NCBI RefSeq assembly: GCF_012328925.1
Contig: NZ_JAAXLS010000031.1
Coordinates: 1 to 64,000 of the forward strand
Reading direction: 5' to 3'
DNA length: 64,000 nt
DNA from: Amycolatopsis acididurans
Lineage (GTDB): Bacteria; Actinomycetota; Actinomycetes; Mycobacteriales; Pseudonocardiaceae
The notes below the pieces were generated by a model, which saw only the letters and a program-made list of their open reading frames with translations, searched no databases and was not told the origin of the DNA. Positions 52,406 through 59,822 of this stretch are shown here, piece after piece (position 1 is the first letter of the stretch; each line of letters opens with the position of its first letter). Both the position numbers and the translations under genes were made by a program.

Positions 52406-53213
52406 GAACGGTCCGCGCGATCGGGAGCAGGTGACGGTTCCCGCCGAAATCGTGCGCGCCGCCTGCACGCGCTGGCCGGACCGCGGCCCTGCGTGGGCAA
52501 CCTCCGTCAACGATGGACTCGACGAGCTGTGCCGCCGATACCAGGTCCAGACCGTGAAGGTCATGGATGCTCGGTACGGGTTCGTCGTCTCGGTACGTGC
52601 GGCCGGGGATCGCCTGTTGGTCTTGAAGTCCACGCCTGATCCGGCCGGCGCATTGCAGGCGTCCGCAGCCGAGCAGCTCGCCGAGTTGGGCATCGGTCCG
52701 ACAGTCCACGAGGTCGTAGAGTCCGACGTTGGAACCTGGACCGTCATGGACCAGGTCCAGCCCGGTACCCGCGCTGCGGGCTCGTCGTCGCTCGAAGAGC
52801 TCGCCAGCCTGCTTCGTCCGCTTGTCGCCGCGTCGCCGCCAGCCCGTGCGTTGCCGCCGATCTCGGAATGGTTGAGGCAACGCCTGCGCAACGGCGGCCT
52901 TACCGACCTACCTCCAGGCGTGGCACCCGCTAGTTCGGATGAGCGCGCCAGGGCGTTGTCGACTCTGGACGATCTGGTCGCCGACGAGGCTCGCTCGCTG
53001 TGCCACGGCGACCCATCGGGCGGCAACGTGCTTCGTGGTTCGCGCGGTCTGCAGCTGGTGGACCCGCGTGGTGTGTCGGGTGATGTCGAATACGACGCTG
53101 CTGTTCTGGCTCTGAAGACTGGGCAGCAAGTCGCTGCCCTGGCCCGGCAAACAGGCATAGACGTCGCGCGAGTGAAGGCGTGGGGTTCCGTCGCGATTGC
53201 AGCGCGAGTCTGA
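52392..53213 (+). CDS. Aminoglycoside-phosphotransferase-like kinase
   Basis: A 273-residue APH-fold protein starting at GTG 52392, overlapping the integrase end by 14 bp. The catalytic loop LCHGDPSGGNVL near residue 200 and the metal aspartate in LQLVDPRG near 216 match streptomycin-6-kinase-like enzymes. The N-lobe lysine is in LLVLKSTPD near 80. The protein ends soon after the last conserved block, so it may be slightly short. Target unknown; resistance is possible but unproven. Confidence 0.75.
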   Translation: MTTRENGPRDREQVTVPAEIVRAACTRWPDRGPAWATSVNDGLDELCRRYQVQTVKVMDARYGFVVSVRAAGDRLLVLKSTPDPAGALQASAAEQLAELGIGPTVHEVVESDVGTWTVMDQVQPGTRAAGSSSLEELASLLRPLVAASPPARALPPISEWLRQRLRNGGLTDLPPGVAPASSDERARALSTLDDLVADEARSLCHGDPSGGNVLRGSRGLQLVDPRGVSGDVEYDAAVLALKTGQQVAALARQTGIDVARVKAWGSVAIAARV

Positions 53214-53227
53214 CCTCTCATCGTGGA

Positions 53228-53512
53228 TCACTTCGCTCGTTGTTGGCGATAGTGATTCGCTTCGACAAATGCGTCCACGATCTGCTGAGGCTCAGCCACA
53301 ATGAGCCTGATCTTGGTGGTGCCGGTTTCGTCTTTCAGTGCGACGCGCGAGCGTATCTCGCGACCCCTGCTCGACGTCCACGGCGGCGCACCAGGGCGCG
53401 GTGTGCCCGTGACTATGACACCTGCCACATCTCGGCCAAGGCTCAGTGGCCAACTGCGACCGCTGCACCCGATAGCCCAGTTGCGGGATCGCTGTTGACT
53501 ATGGAAGGACAT
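53228..53512 (-). CDS. Hypothetical small protein, low support
   Basis: A 94-residue minus-strand frame whose C-terminal half (KIRLIVAEPQQIVDAFVEAN) looks like a real folded segment, while the N-terminal half is low-complexity. Base composition here is lower in GC than the flanks. It may be the decayed end of a larger gene. Otherwise the 427-bp stretch between the kinase and the next gene holds nothing I can support. Confidence 0.3.
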   Translation of the reverse strand: MSFHSQQRSRNWAIGCSGRSWPLSLGRDVAGVIVTGTPRPGAPPWTSSRGREIRSRVALKDETGTTKIRLIVAEPQQIVDAFVEANHYRQQRAK

Positions 53513-53640
53513 TCTGCATTATCCCGACAGGACCAAAGCCTCTATGGGCGAAGAACTGCTGCATTCAGGATGGGCACGGTATGGCGCGGCGACTGCGAAG
53601 TCAGTACGGCGATATTGTTCCAGCGCAGACAGGAAAAGTT

Positions 53641-54009
53641 ATGGCTGACTACGTTCTGGGTGAAGCAGTGAAGGGGTACGGCGGCGGCTATGTAGTTTTC
53701 GATGGTCGATTTGTCACCATTGGTCACAAGGGATTGAGTAGAGCAACGGCCGGCAAAGGCGAGAAGCGGATTCACGTCTCGCATATCGCTTCGGTTGAGT
53801 ACAAACCTGCCGGCTGGGCGGTGAACGGCTACATCAGGTTCAGCACGGCTGGTAGCAACGAGTCCCCCCGCAGGGGAACTGGGCGGCGTACCACGAATGC
53901 AAGCAAGGACGAGAACGCCGTGATTTTCAAGAAGGGCCAGGGCGATGCCTTCCTTGCACTACGCACCGCTGTTGAGAATGTTGTTGCAGATCATTACGAA
54001 AAGAGTTGA
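53641..54009 (+). CDS. Small DUF4429/PH-like domain protein
   Basis: A 122-residue protein starting ATG 53641 (AGGAAA ribosome site upstream). A glycine- and valine-rich start (EAVKGYGGGYVVFDGRFVTI) followed by KRIHVSHIASVEYKPAGW and a C-terminal helix resemble bacterial PH-like (DUF4429) domains that read VRG-x-x-G-x-V-x-F-DG. The GC content is clearly lower than in neighbouring genes, fitting recent acquisition. Function unknown. Confidence 0.6.
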   Translation: MADYVLGEAVKGYGGGYVVFDGRFVTIGHKGLSRATAGKGEKRIHVSHIASVEYKPAGWAVNGYIRFSTAGSNESPRRGTGRRTTNASKDENAVIFKKGQGDAFLALRTAVENVVADHYEKS

Positions 54010-54125
54010 CGTTTACTCAAGGGGTAGCTTGGGTCGCGGTTACCATGTTCCACGACCGGAGAGGACGCAGGTGCAACCCCTGGTTCCGTGACACCAGGCT
54101 CGCAGGCGGCATACTCATGTGTGCC

Positions 54126-54794
54126 TTATGACGGAGCGCGGACGCATATCAATTCGGCCATATCGTCAATGATTGCGTCCGGTCGAAGGCGTTCGAAGCG
54201 GTCGCGCTTGGCAGGCTTGTTCGCGTAGGCGATCACGCGAGCGCCGGCGGCTCGCGCCGCCTCGATATCGGTGCTGGAGTCGCCGACCATCGCGCAATCC
54301 CGCACGCTCAGGTTTAGTAGTTCCGCGGCATGGAACAGCAGGTGCGGGTGTGGTTTGAGCAAGTTTGGGTCTGCTTCAAGCCTAGACGACACTGCGGCCA
54401 CGTAGCCGGCAAGGTGATGTTGGTAGAGGTACGCCCGGACGGATACGGCAGAGTTGTTGCTTACCACGACGACCCGCCGGCCCGATTCGTCGAAGTGCTG
54501 CAGCACGGCCGCAGCTCCGGGGGTCGGGGTCGCCTCAGCCACAGCGCGAGTTTCGAGCCGAGCAAGCTCGGTCTCCGCACGCGCAGCCGCTGACGGTTCG
54601 GTGCGCGCGACGTAGGACAGGATCTCGAACGGCTCGCTCGTTTTGGGTGCGTCAACAAGTCTCAGCCGAGCGCGAAGTTCCTCCGCTACAGCGGCCGGGC
54701 TGAAGGCGCTGAAGACCGAGCAGATAGGGCCGTCGAAGTCGAGCAGGACCGCAGATGTGCTGGCGAGTACCGCGGCTAACGCTTCGTTGCTCAC
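54126..54794 (-). CDS. HAD-superfamily hydrolase in the element
   Basis: A 222-residue HAD protein: motif I LLDFDGPICS near residue 17 (D-x-D present), motif II VVVSNNSAVS near 113, motif III LLKPHPHLLF near 149 and motif IV MVGDSSTDIEAARAAG near 172. Start GTG 54794 overlaps the GntR stop (GTGA). HAD plus GntR pairs recur in actinobacterial integrative elements; the metabolite is not known. Confidence 0.82.
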   Translation of the reverse strand: MSNEALAAVLASTSAVLLDFDGPICSVFSAFSPAAVAEELRARLRLVDAPKTSEPFEILSYVARTEPSAAARAETELARLETRAVAEATPTPGAAAVLQHFDESGRRVVVVSNNSAVSVRAYLYQHHLAGYVAAVSSRLEADPNLLKPHPHLLFHAAELLNLSVRDCAMVGDSSTDIEAARAAGARVIAYANKPAKRDRFERLRPDAIIDDMAELICVRAPS

Positions 54795-55633
54795 TGCTGG
54801 AAGTCCCGCGCGACAGTCGACCAGACTGAGTCGAACCACATGCGGGACTGTCGGAGGTACTGCGACGCGACGCTGTCCTCGTCGCTGTCAGCAGCGTGGT
54901 GGAACAGCGTGGCGTCCTTGCCCATTAAGTCCCAGATCGCCGTTTCCTCGCCGTCGAGCCTCAGCTTGTGCTCCTGCACGGGGTAGTAGCCGAAAAATAC
55001 GTCGGCATCGTTAAGCAGATACAGCTTGAAGAGGGGCACTGCAGGGTTGATCCGCACCTGCGCGCGGGCGTTCGGCACGAGCCCTAGGTCGGCAAGCTCG
55101 TTAACCGTGTCGACGACGGCGAGGGTGTGCCGCTGCATGATGCGCGCCGCGCGGGCGCGGAAAGGTGGACTGTCAGCCAGGTCATCGACGCGGGCCGGGA
55201 GCGTCCACGGCTGGCGGGGGTCCGGGACAAGTAAGCGGACCGATAAGGATTCTGGGCGAAGTCGACCGTCGCGGATCTTGTCGAGCGGCTCGGTGATGGC
55301 ACCGTGCAACGTCTCGCCCGAGAAGCCGGCGAAGTCAACCGACACTTCGGGTTCCTCGAAGGCGCGCTCCAGGTGCGACCGGAGGTCGACTGGCCGCTGC
55401 GTCCGCTCTCGGACGTAGACCCCGCTGCCCTGGCGAGATACGACGAGGCCCTCGTCGCGCAATAGGCGGATGGCCTGCTGAACGGTCATGCGCGCGACCC
55501 CGAACCTCTGCGAGAGCTCAGGGCCTGACGGCAGCTTTTCGCCCGGCTGGAACGTCTTCGTGAGAATCGCCGCGCGCAGCGCGTTTGCCACCTGCTGATA
55601 CGGCGGCCGCGGGTCGTCCGGGTCGAGTTCCAT
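54791..55633 (-). CDS. GntR/HutC-family regulator of the conjugative element
   Basis: A 280-residue repressor. The N-terminal winged helix (PPYQQVANALRAAI near residue 10, LPSGPELSQRFGVARMTVQQ near 33) and UTRA-like C-terminal ligand domain (from about residue 100, with RIMQRH...) resemble KorSA/TraR-type regulators of actinobacterial conjugation. Divergent from the transfer operon, with several palindromes between. Probably represses transfer and its own gene. Confidence 0.85.
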   Translation of the reverse strand: MELDPDDPRPPYQQVANALRAAILTKTFQPGEKLPSGPELSQRFGVARMTVQQAIRLLRDEGLVVSRQGSGVYVRERTQRPVDLRSHLERAFEEPEVSVDFAGFSGETLHGAITEPLDKIRDGRLRPESLSVRLLVPDPRQPWTLPARVDDLADSPPFRARAARIMQRHTLAVVDTVNELADLGLVPNARAQVRINPAVPLFKLYLLNDADVFFGYYPVQEHKLRLDGEETAIWDLMGKDATLFHHAADSDEDSVASQYLRQSRMWFDSVWSTVARDFQQ

Positions 55634-55666
55634 ACGTCAAGTCTATGGCCTATCGCTCCGACTGAG

Positions 55667-55679
55667 CTAGGCAGCCTAG
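55667..55679. promoter_or_regulatory. Palindrome 1 in the transfer control region
   Basis: CTAGGCAGCCTAG is a perfect 13-bp inverted repeat 34 bp upstream of the GntR start. It shares the GGCTAG/CTAGCC core with palindrome 2 and with the GCCTAGCC at 55724-55731. Confidence 0.55.
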
Positions 55680-55687
55680 ACAACCGC

Positions 55688-55716
55688 TTGACATGGCTAG
55701 CCATGCTGGGTAACTT
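55688..55716 (+). promoter_or_regulatory. Consensus promoter of the transfer operon, with operator in the spacer
   Basis: TTGACA (55688-55693), 17 bp, TAACTT (55711-55716): near-consensus for the vegetative sigma factor. The 14-bp palindrome CATGGCTAGCCATG at 55692-55705 overlaps the -35 end and the spacer, so a bound repressor would block polymerase. Reading is toward the Xis-like gene. Confidence 0.75.
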
Positions 55717-55728
55717 CGAACATGCCTA

Positions 55729-55748
55729 GCCAACCTATACAGGTTGGC
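55729..55748. promoter_or_regulatory. Palindrome 3, 20 bp, in the transfer leader
   Basis: GCCAACCT and AGGTTGGC flank ATAC: perfect 8-bp arms just downstream of the promoter. Different core from palindromes 1 and 2, so a second regulator or an RNA hairpin is possible. Confidence 0.5.
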
Positions 55749-55775
55749 GACGGTGGACCGGCACAGACAAAGCGA

Positions 55776-55803
55776 CCCGGGCGGGGATGCCGCCCCGCCC
55801 GGG
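55776..55803 (+). promoter_or_regulatory. 11-bp perfect hairpin in the leader of the transfer operon
   Basis: CCCGGGCGGGG and CCCCGCCCGGG pair perfectly around a 6-nt loop, between the promoter and the ATG at 55831. It lies inside the transcript leader, so it may attenuate or stabilise the message. No T-run follows. Confidence 0.55.
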
Positions 55804-55830
55804 CCTCGCACCGGACATTTGGAGACCCAG

Positions 55831-56187
55831 ATGCAGGAACAAGCTACGACAGACGAGGCGAGAGCAGGACGCGCGCAGTGCCGCGAGTTGCTTCGCGACG
55901 TCGCGTTGCAGAACGCGATGCGCAAGCGCGCGGCCGGGGTGCCGACGTACACGGTTCCCGAAGCCGCCGCGCTGCTCAGCCTGTCGCAGGAGTACGTCTA
56001 CCGCCTCATCCACGCCGACGCGTTCCCGGCGCTGCGCTTGCGGCGCGGCGGAGGGCAGGGCCGTTACGTCGTCCCGGCCAAGGCCGTCGAGAAGCTGCTC
56101 GACGTCGCGTCCGGCGCTGGGAACTGCGTCGACGTCGCGGACTGGTCCGAGGCATGGCGCACGAGCGCGGCTGGGGGTGCGGCCTGA
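55831..56187 (+). CDS. Excisionase/MerR-type HTH protein
   Basis: A 118-residue protein. ATG 55831 lies after GGAG (55821-55824). A helix-turn-helix of the excisionase type (TYTVPEAAALLSLSQEYVYR, then LIHADAFPALRLRR) lies at residues 40-80 and is followed by YVVPAKAVEKLLD, the usual wing of Xis/DUF-HTH_17 proteins. It could direct excision or activate transfer. First gene after the promoter; the next gene starts 1 bp overlapping (TGATG). Confidence 0.8.
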   Translation: MQEQATTDEARAGRAQCRELLRDVALQNAMRKRAAGVPTYTVPEAAALLSLSQEYVYRLIHADAFPALRLRRGGGQGRYVVPAKAVEKLLDVASGAGNCVDVADWSEAWRTSAAGGAA

Positions 56188-58172
56188 TGAGGACTTTCAA
56201 GGCCGTCCTGGTGGCGGTGGTGTTGATTTTCGTGGGTGTGGCTCTGTCGGGCTGGCATGTGAAGGTGGCGGTGGTCTGGCCGTGGTTCGTGGTGGCGGGT
56301 GTCGCGGCGGCGGTGTTTGGCCTGGCCGAGTTGGTGAGGGGCAACCTGGCCCGGTTCGCCACGGTGTCGGCCGGGGTGGTGGGCCTGTCGGTCTGGTTCG
56401 TGGGTTGGGTGCCGGAGGAGACCCCGGGCTATGGGGTGTGGCTGTGGGGCCTGTTCGTTGGTGGCCCGGTGCTGCTGTTCACGGTCGTGTTGGGCCTGCG
56501 GGGTCGGGGTGGTTCGCGTGGCTTGATCGGTCGGTGGTCGCGGCGGGCGCGTCGGAATGACGGGGTGGCCTCGCGGTGGCAGATCTTTCGGGTGGCGTCG
56601 AAGTCGGCGATGCGCCGCAAGGCCAAGACGGTGAAGCCGAGCCTGCGGCACGTGTCGTGGTGGCAGCGTCGCCGGACGCCGGTGACGGAGTACGCGACCC
56701 GATTGGCGCGGGTCGGTGGGCAGGGGATCTGGTCGCCCGTGGAGGACGTCACCCTGCGGATGGGTGGCCCGCGTACCGGGAAGACGGGTGAGCTGGCCGG
56801 CCGGATCTTGGATGCGCCGGGCGCGGTGATCGCCACCAGCACTCGCACAGATCTGATCGACCTCACGGCGGGTGTGCGGCGTGGGCGTGGCCCGCTGTAT
56901 GTGTTCAACCCCTCCGGGCTGGCCGGGTTGGAGTCCACGATCAGCTTCGACCCGTTGACCGGGTGCGCGTCGCCGGTGATGGCGACCTACCGCGCCGGTG
57001 ATCTGTTGCCGACCGGGGGTGGGGACGCCGAGCGCGACCACTGGGTGAGCCTGGCGCGTCAGGCGCTGGCGGCGCTGATGCACGCGGCGGCGTTGGGGGA
57101 GTTGTCGATGCGGGAGGTGCAGTCCTGGGTCGCGGACCCCGAGGGCGCGACCGATGAGGTGCTGCGGCTGCTGCGGCGGTCGAGCGAGCCGGCGTTCGCG
57201 CAGGCCGCGCAGCAATTTTTGACGACGAACGAGCGGACTCGCTCGTCGATCACGACGACGATCATGCCCGCGCTGGGGTGGTTGACCGATCCGGCCGCGA
57301 CGGCGGCGGCGACCGGCGGGTCCTTCGAGGTCGCCGAGCTGTTGGAGTCGCACGCGACGGTCTACATGCTGGGTGCGGAGGAGGGGCACACGGCGCCGTT
57401 GGTGGCGGCGTTGACCGCGCACATCGCGCGGGAGGCGCGGCGCATCGCCGCCCAGTGTCCGGGGGGCCGGTTGGATCCGGCGTTGACGCTGGTCCTTGAC
57501 GAGGCCGCGCTGATTTGTCCGATTCCGTTGCACAACTGGACCGCGGACATGGGTGGCCGCAACGTCACCATCCACATCGGGGCGCAGTCGCGGGCGCAGC
57601 TGCGGCAGCGGTGGGGCGACACCGGTGCGGCGGCGATCATGACGAACTCGGCCACGGTGATGATCCTGGGCGGTTCGCGTGACCCGGACGACCTGGGCGC
57701 CTATTCGATGCTCACCGCGGACCGGGACGAGCAGGTCGACACCGAGGACGCGGACGGCAAGGTCACGGGCCGGTCGCTGCGGAAGGTGCCGGTGCTCTCG
57801 CCGGGGCAGATCTCGCAGCTGCCCGCCATGCACGCCGTGATCATCCGCCGGGGGATGCCCGCCGCGGTGGGGCGGCTGCAGATGGCGTGGAAGCGCCGCG
57901 ACGTCAAGGCCGCCGCCCGCGCCGAACGCTACGCCGTGCTGGCCGAGCGGTGGATCGAGCGGTGGGGCGAATGGGCCACACGTGCGGACGCGGCGGCCGA
58001 CCGGATCGAGGCGTGGTTCACCGCCCGGGCCGCTGCCCGCAGGGACAAGCGCCGGGCCGCCCGCGCCAATGCCGCGATGCCGGTGTGGGAACGCGCCGAG
58101 CAGGTGGTGCGCGCCGAGGTGATTCGGCTGGACACCATCCGAGACGCCGAGCGCGGTGAGGGGGAGCGGTGA
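56187..58172 (+). CDS. VirD4/TraG-type conjugation coupling ATPase
   Basis: A 661-residue coupling protein. About four hydrophobic helices occupy the first 95 residues. The ATPase has Walker A MGGPRTGKTGE near residue 192 and Walker B LTLVLDEAALICP near 433, followed by a TraG/VirD4-like region (GAQSRAQLRQRWGDTGA near 470, PVLSPGQISQLPAM near 532). It recruits the relaxase-DNA complex to the secretion channel. A helical basic tail follows residue 560. Translationally coupled to the genes on both sides. Confidence 0.85.
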   Translation: MRTFKAVLVAVVLIFVGVALSGWHVKVAVVWPWFVVAGVAAAVFGLAELVRGNLARFATVSAGVVGLSVWFVGWVPEETPGYGVWLWGLFVGGPVLLFTVVLGLRGRGGSRGLIGRWSRRARRNDGVASRWQIFRVASKSAMRRKAKTVKPSLRHVSWWQRRRTPVTEYATRLARVGGQGIWSPVEDVTLRMGGPRTGKTGELAGRILDAPGAVIATSTRTDLIDLTAGVRRGRGPLYVFNPSGLAGLESTISFDPLTGCASPVMATYRAGDLLPTGGGDAERDHWVSLARQALAALMHAAALGELSMREVQSWVADPEGATDEVLRLLRRSSEPAFAQAAQQFLTTNERTRSSITTTIMPALGWLTDPAATAAATGGSFEVAELLESHATVYMLGAEEGHTAPLVAALTAHIAREARRIAAQCPGGRLDPALTLVLDEAALICPIPLHNWTADMGGRNVTIHIGAQSRAQLRQRWGDTGAAAIMTNSATVMILGGSRDPDDLGAYSMLTADRDEQVDTEDADGKVTGRSLRKVPVLSPGQISQLPAMHAVIIRRGMPAAVGRLQMAWKRRDVKAAARAERYAVLAERWIERWGEWATRADAAADRIEAWFTARAAARRDKRRAARANAAMPVWERAEQVVRAEVIRLDTIRDAERGEGER

Positions 58173-58546
58173 TGAACGCGATGACGATGCGCCTGTCGGC
58201 GCTGCTGGAGTCCGGTCACGGCACGGTGTTCGCGCGGTACCGGCGCCAGGACCCGTACGCGATCGTGCTCGGGTTCGACGCGGTCCAGCCCGGTCTGGAA
58301 TGGACCCTCTCACGGGAACTGCTGTCCGACGCCCTGCTCTACGGCGCGGCCGGGGTGGGCGATATCCGCGTCACTGTGCGCGGTGACCTGGTCGTGCTCG
58401 GACTGTCCACACCCGACGGGACAGGGACCGTGGTGTTCCGCCGTAACGAGATCGACACGCTGATCGCCGCGACGCACCGAGTGGTGCGGCCCGGACAGGA
58501 ATCGGCCGAGCTGGACTGGTCGGACGTGCCGGGGGTGAACCGGTGA
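58172..58546 (+). CDS. SsgA-like protein in the transfer operon
   Basis: A 124-residue protein whose pattern (ARYRRQDPYAIVLGF, WTLSRELLSDALLYGAAGVG, DIRVTV, and a C-terminal FRRNEIDTLIAATHRVV) fits the SsgA family. SsgA-like proteins control septum and cell-wall events in sporulating actinomycetes. Here it is encoded between the coupling ATPase and a DUF4326 gene with start/stop overlaps on both sides. GTG 58169 is an alternative start. Confidence 0.72.
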   Translation: MNAMTMRLSALLESGHGTVFARYRRQDPYAIVLGFDAVQPGLEWTLSRELLSDALLYGAAGVGDIRVTVRGDLVVLGLSTPDGTGTVVFRRNEIDTLIAATHRVVRPGQESAELDWSDVPGVNR

Positions 58547-58938
58547 TGGCCCGGGAGGTGGCCCGGATTCAGCGCGAGCGCACCCGCGGGTGGCGTATGC
58601 CCGCCGGGGCGGTGTATGTCGGGCGCCCGACGCGGTGGGGCAGCCCGTTTCACATCGGCCGGGAGTTCGGTGATCTCCGGTGCCCGGAGTGCGGGTTCGT
58701 CGAGCCGAACGTGCGGGTGGATTCGCCTCAGCGGGCGGTCGAGTTGTTCGACGCGTGGCTGCGGTGGCCCCGCCAGTCCTTTCCCGGGATCGCCAGCGCC
58801 CCGACCCACGGTGAGGTTCGGGACGCGTTGGCGGGGCACGACCTTGCTTGCTGGTGCCCGGCCGATCAGCCGTGTCACGCCGACATCTTGCTCGCCCTGG
58901 CCAACCCCGGCTCGGTTTTCGGAGGTGACATCGCATGA
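58546..58938 (+). CDS. DUF4326-family protein
   Basis: A 130-residue protein with the family landmarks RTRGWRMPAGAVYVGRPTRW near residue 10, a CPECGF zinc-knuckle-like pair near 44, and DLACWCPADQPCHADILL near 98. Function is unknown; it is frequent in phages and mobile elements of actinobacteria. GTG 58543 is possible. Ends with an ATGA overlap onto the next gene. Confidence 0.82.
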   Translation: MAREVARIQRERTRGWRMPAGAVYVGRPTRWGSPFHIGREFGDLRCPECGFVEPNVRVDSPQRAVELFDAWLRWPRQSFPGIASAPTHGEVRDALAGHDLACWCPADQPCHADILLALANPGSVFGGDIA

Positions 58939-59822
58939 GCAGCAGCAAAGACCTGAAGGAATGTGTCCTGTGTGGACGGCGCGGCGTGCAGGGATTCGGT
59001 GCCGCTGACGCACGCTCGTGGCGTTGTTCCAACAGCACCGCATGCCAGCGCCGGATCGAGGAGGCAGCGCAGGAGCGCCTGCACACCCCGCCCGCCGCTC
59101 AGGGTGCGGCGGGGGCGGTGCCGGAGGCGGCCCTGGCCGGGTTGGCCCGCGAGGTCGAGGCCCTGCGGACGAGGGTGGAGGCGATGTCCCCACTGTCGCA
59201 ACGGGTGCAGACGCTGCACGACGAGGTGGCCCCGTTGCCCGCGCAGGTGAGCAAGCTGGCCAAGGTCGTGAAGTCCCTGGCCGATCAGGCCGGGCCGGAC
59301 GAGCAGGTCGGCAAGACCGCGCCGTTGTCCTGGCTGGATCTCGCCGATGGCCCGGATGACGATGGCGCGGGGGCCGCGCAGGATGTGTTGACGGAGCTGT
59401 CGGCGTGGCTGGTGCGGGTGTTCCTGCGCTACCCCGATGGCGTGGCGGCGTTGTCGGAGTGTTGGTGGTGGCACCCCGATGTGGTCGAGGAACTGGTGTG
59501 CCTGGAGCGGGCGTGGGTCGCGGCCTACGTCGACACCGACGCGACCGTGGGTCGCGCGGCGGACTGGCATGACCATTACCGGCCTGGCGCGGTCAAGCGG
59601 ATCAGGCAGGCGACGCAGAACTGTTCGCTGGAGGCCCACCAGGCCAGCGGGGAGCGGCACCGGCCCGGGCCGCAGATCCCGGCGGGCATGGCGCTGGCAC
59701 CCATCGCCGCGTGGTGGGGCAGGGATCGCGCGAGCGTCGCGCCCGAGCCCGAGGCCGACCTGATCGCTGAGACCCGCGTCGCCGAGAGCGCTCGGCGGCG
59801 TGCGGGAGGTGCCCGGCGATGA
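58935..59822 (+). CDS. DUF4913-family protein with N-terminal zinc ribbon
   Basis: A 295-residue protein. The N-terminus has a CVLCGRRG ... RCSNSTAC zinc-ribbon pattern (residues 10-38), then a predicted coiled coil (55-115), then the DUF4913 domain from about 155 (LTELSAWLVRVFLRYPDGVA, ECWWWHPDVVEELVCLERAW, ADWHDHYRPGAVKRI). DUF4913 genes are regular companions of conjugation genes in actinobacterial elements; role unknown. Coupled by ATGA on both sides. Confidence 0.8.
   Translation: MSSSKDLKECVLCGRRGVQGFGAADARSWRCSNSTACQRRIEEAAQERLHTPPAAQGAAGAVPEAALAGLAREVEALRTRVEAMSPLSQRVQTLHDEVAPLPAQVSKLAKVVKSLADQAGPDEQVGKTAPLSWLDLADGPDDDGAGAAQDVLTELSAWLVRVFLRYPDGVAALSECWWWHPDVVEELVCLERAWVAAYVDTDATVGRAADWHDHYRPGAVKRIRQATQNCSLEAHQASGERHRPGPQIPAGMALAPIAAWWGRDRASVAPEPEADLIAETRVAESARRRAGGARR

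Noticed and set aside
53180..53671. 163-residue plus-strand frame after the APH-like gene
   Set aside because: It overlaps the end of the kinase gene and the start of the PH-like gene, with mixed composition and no conserved segment.
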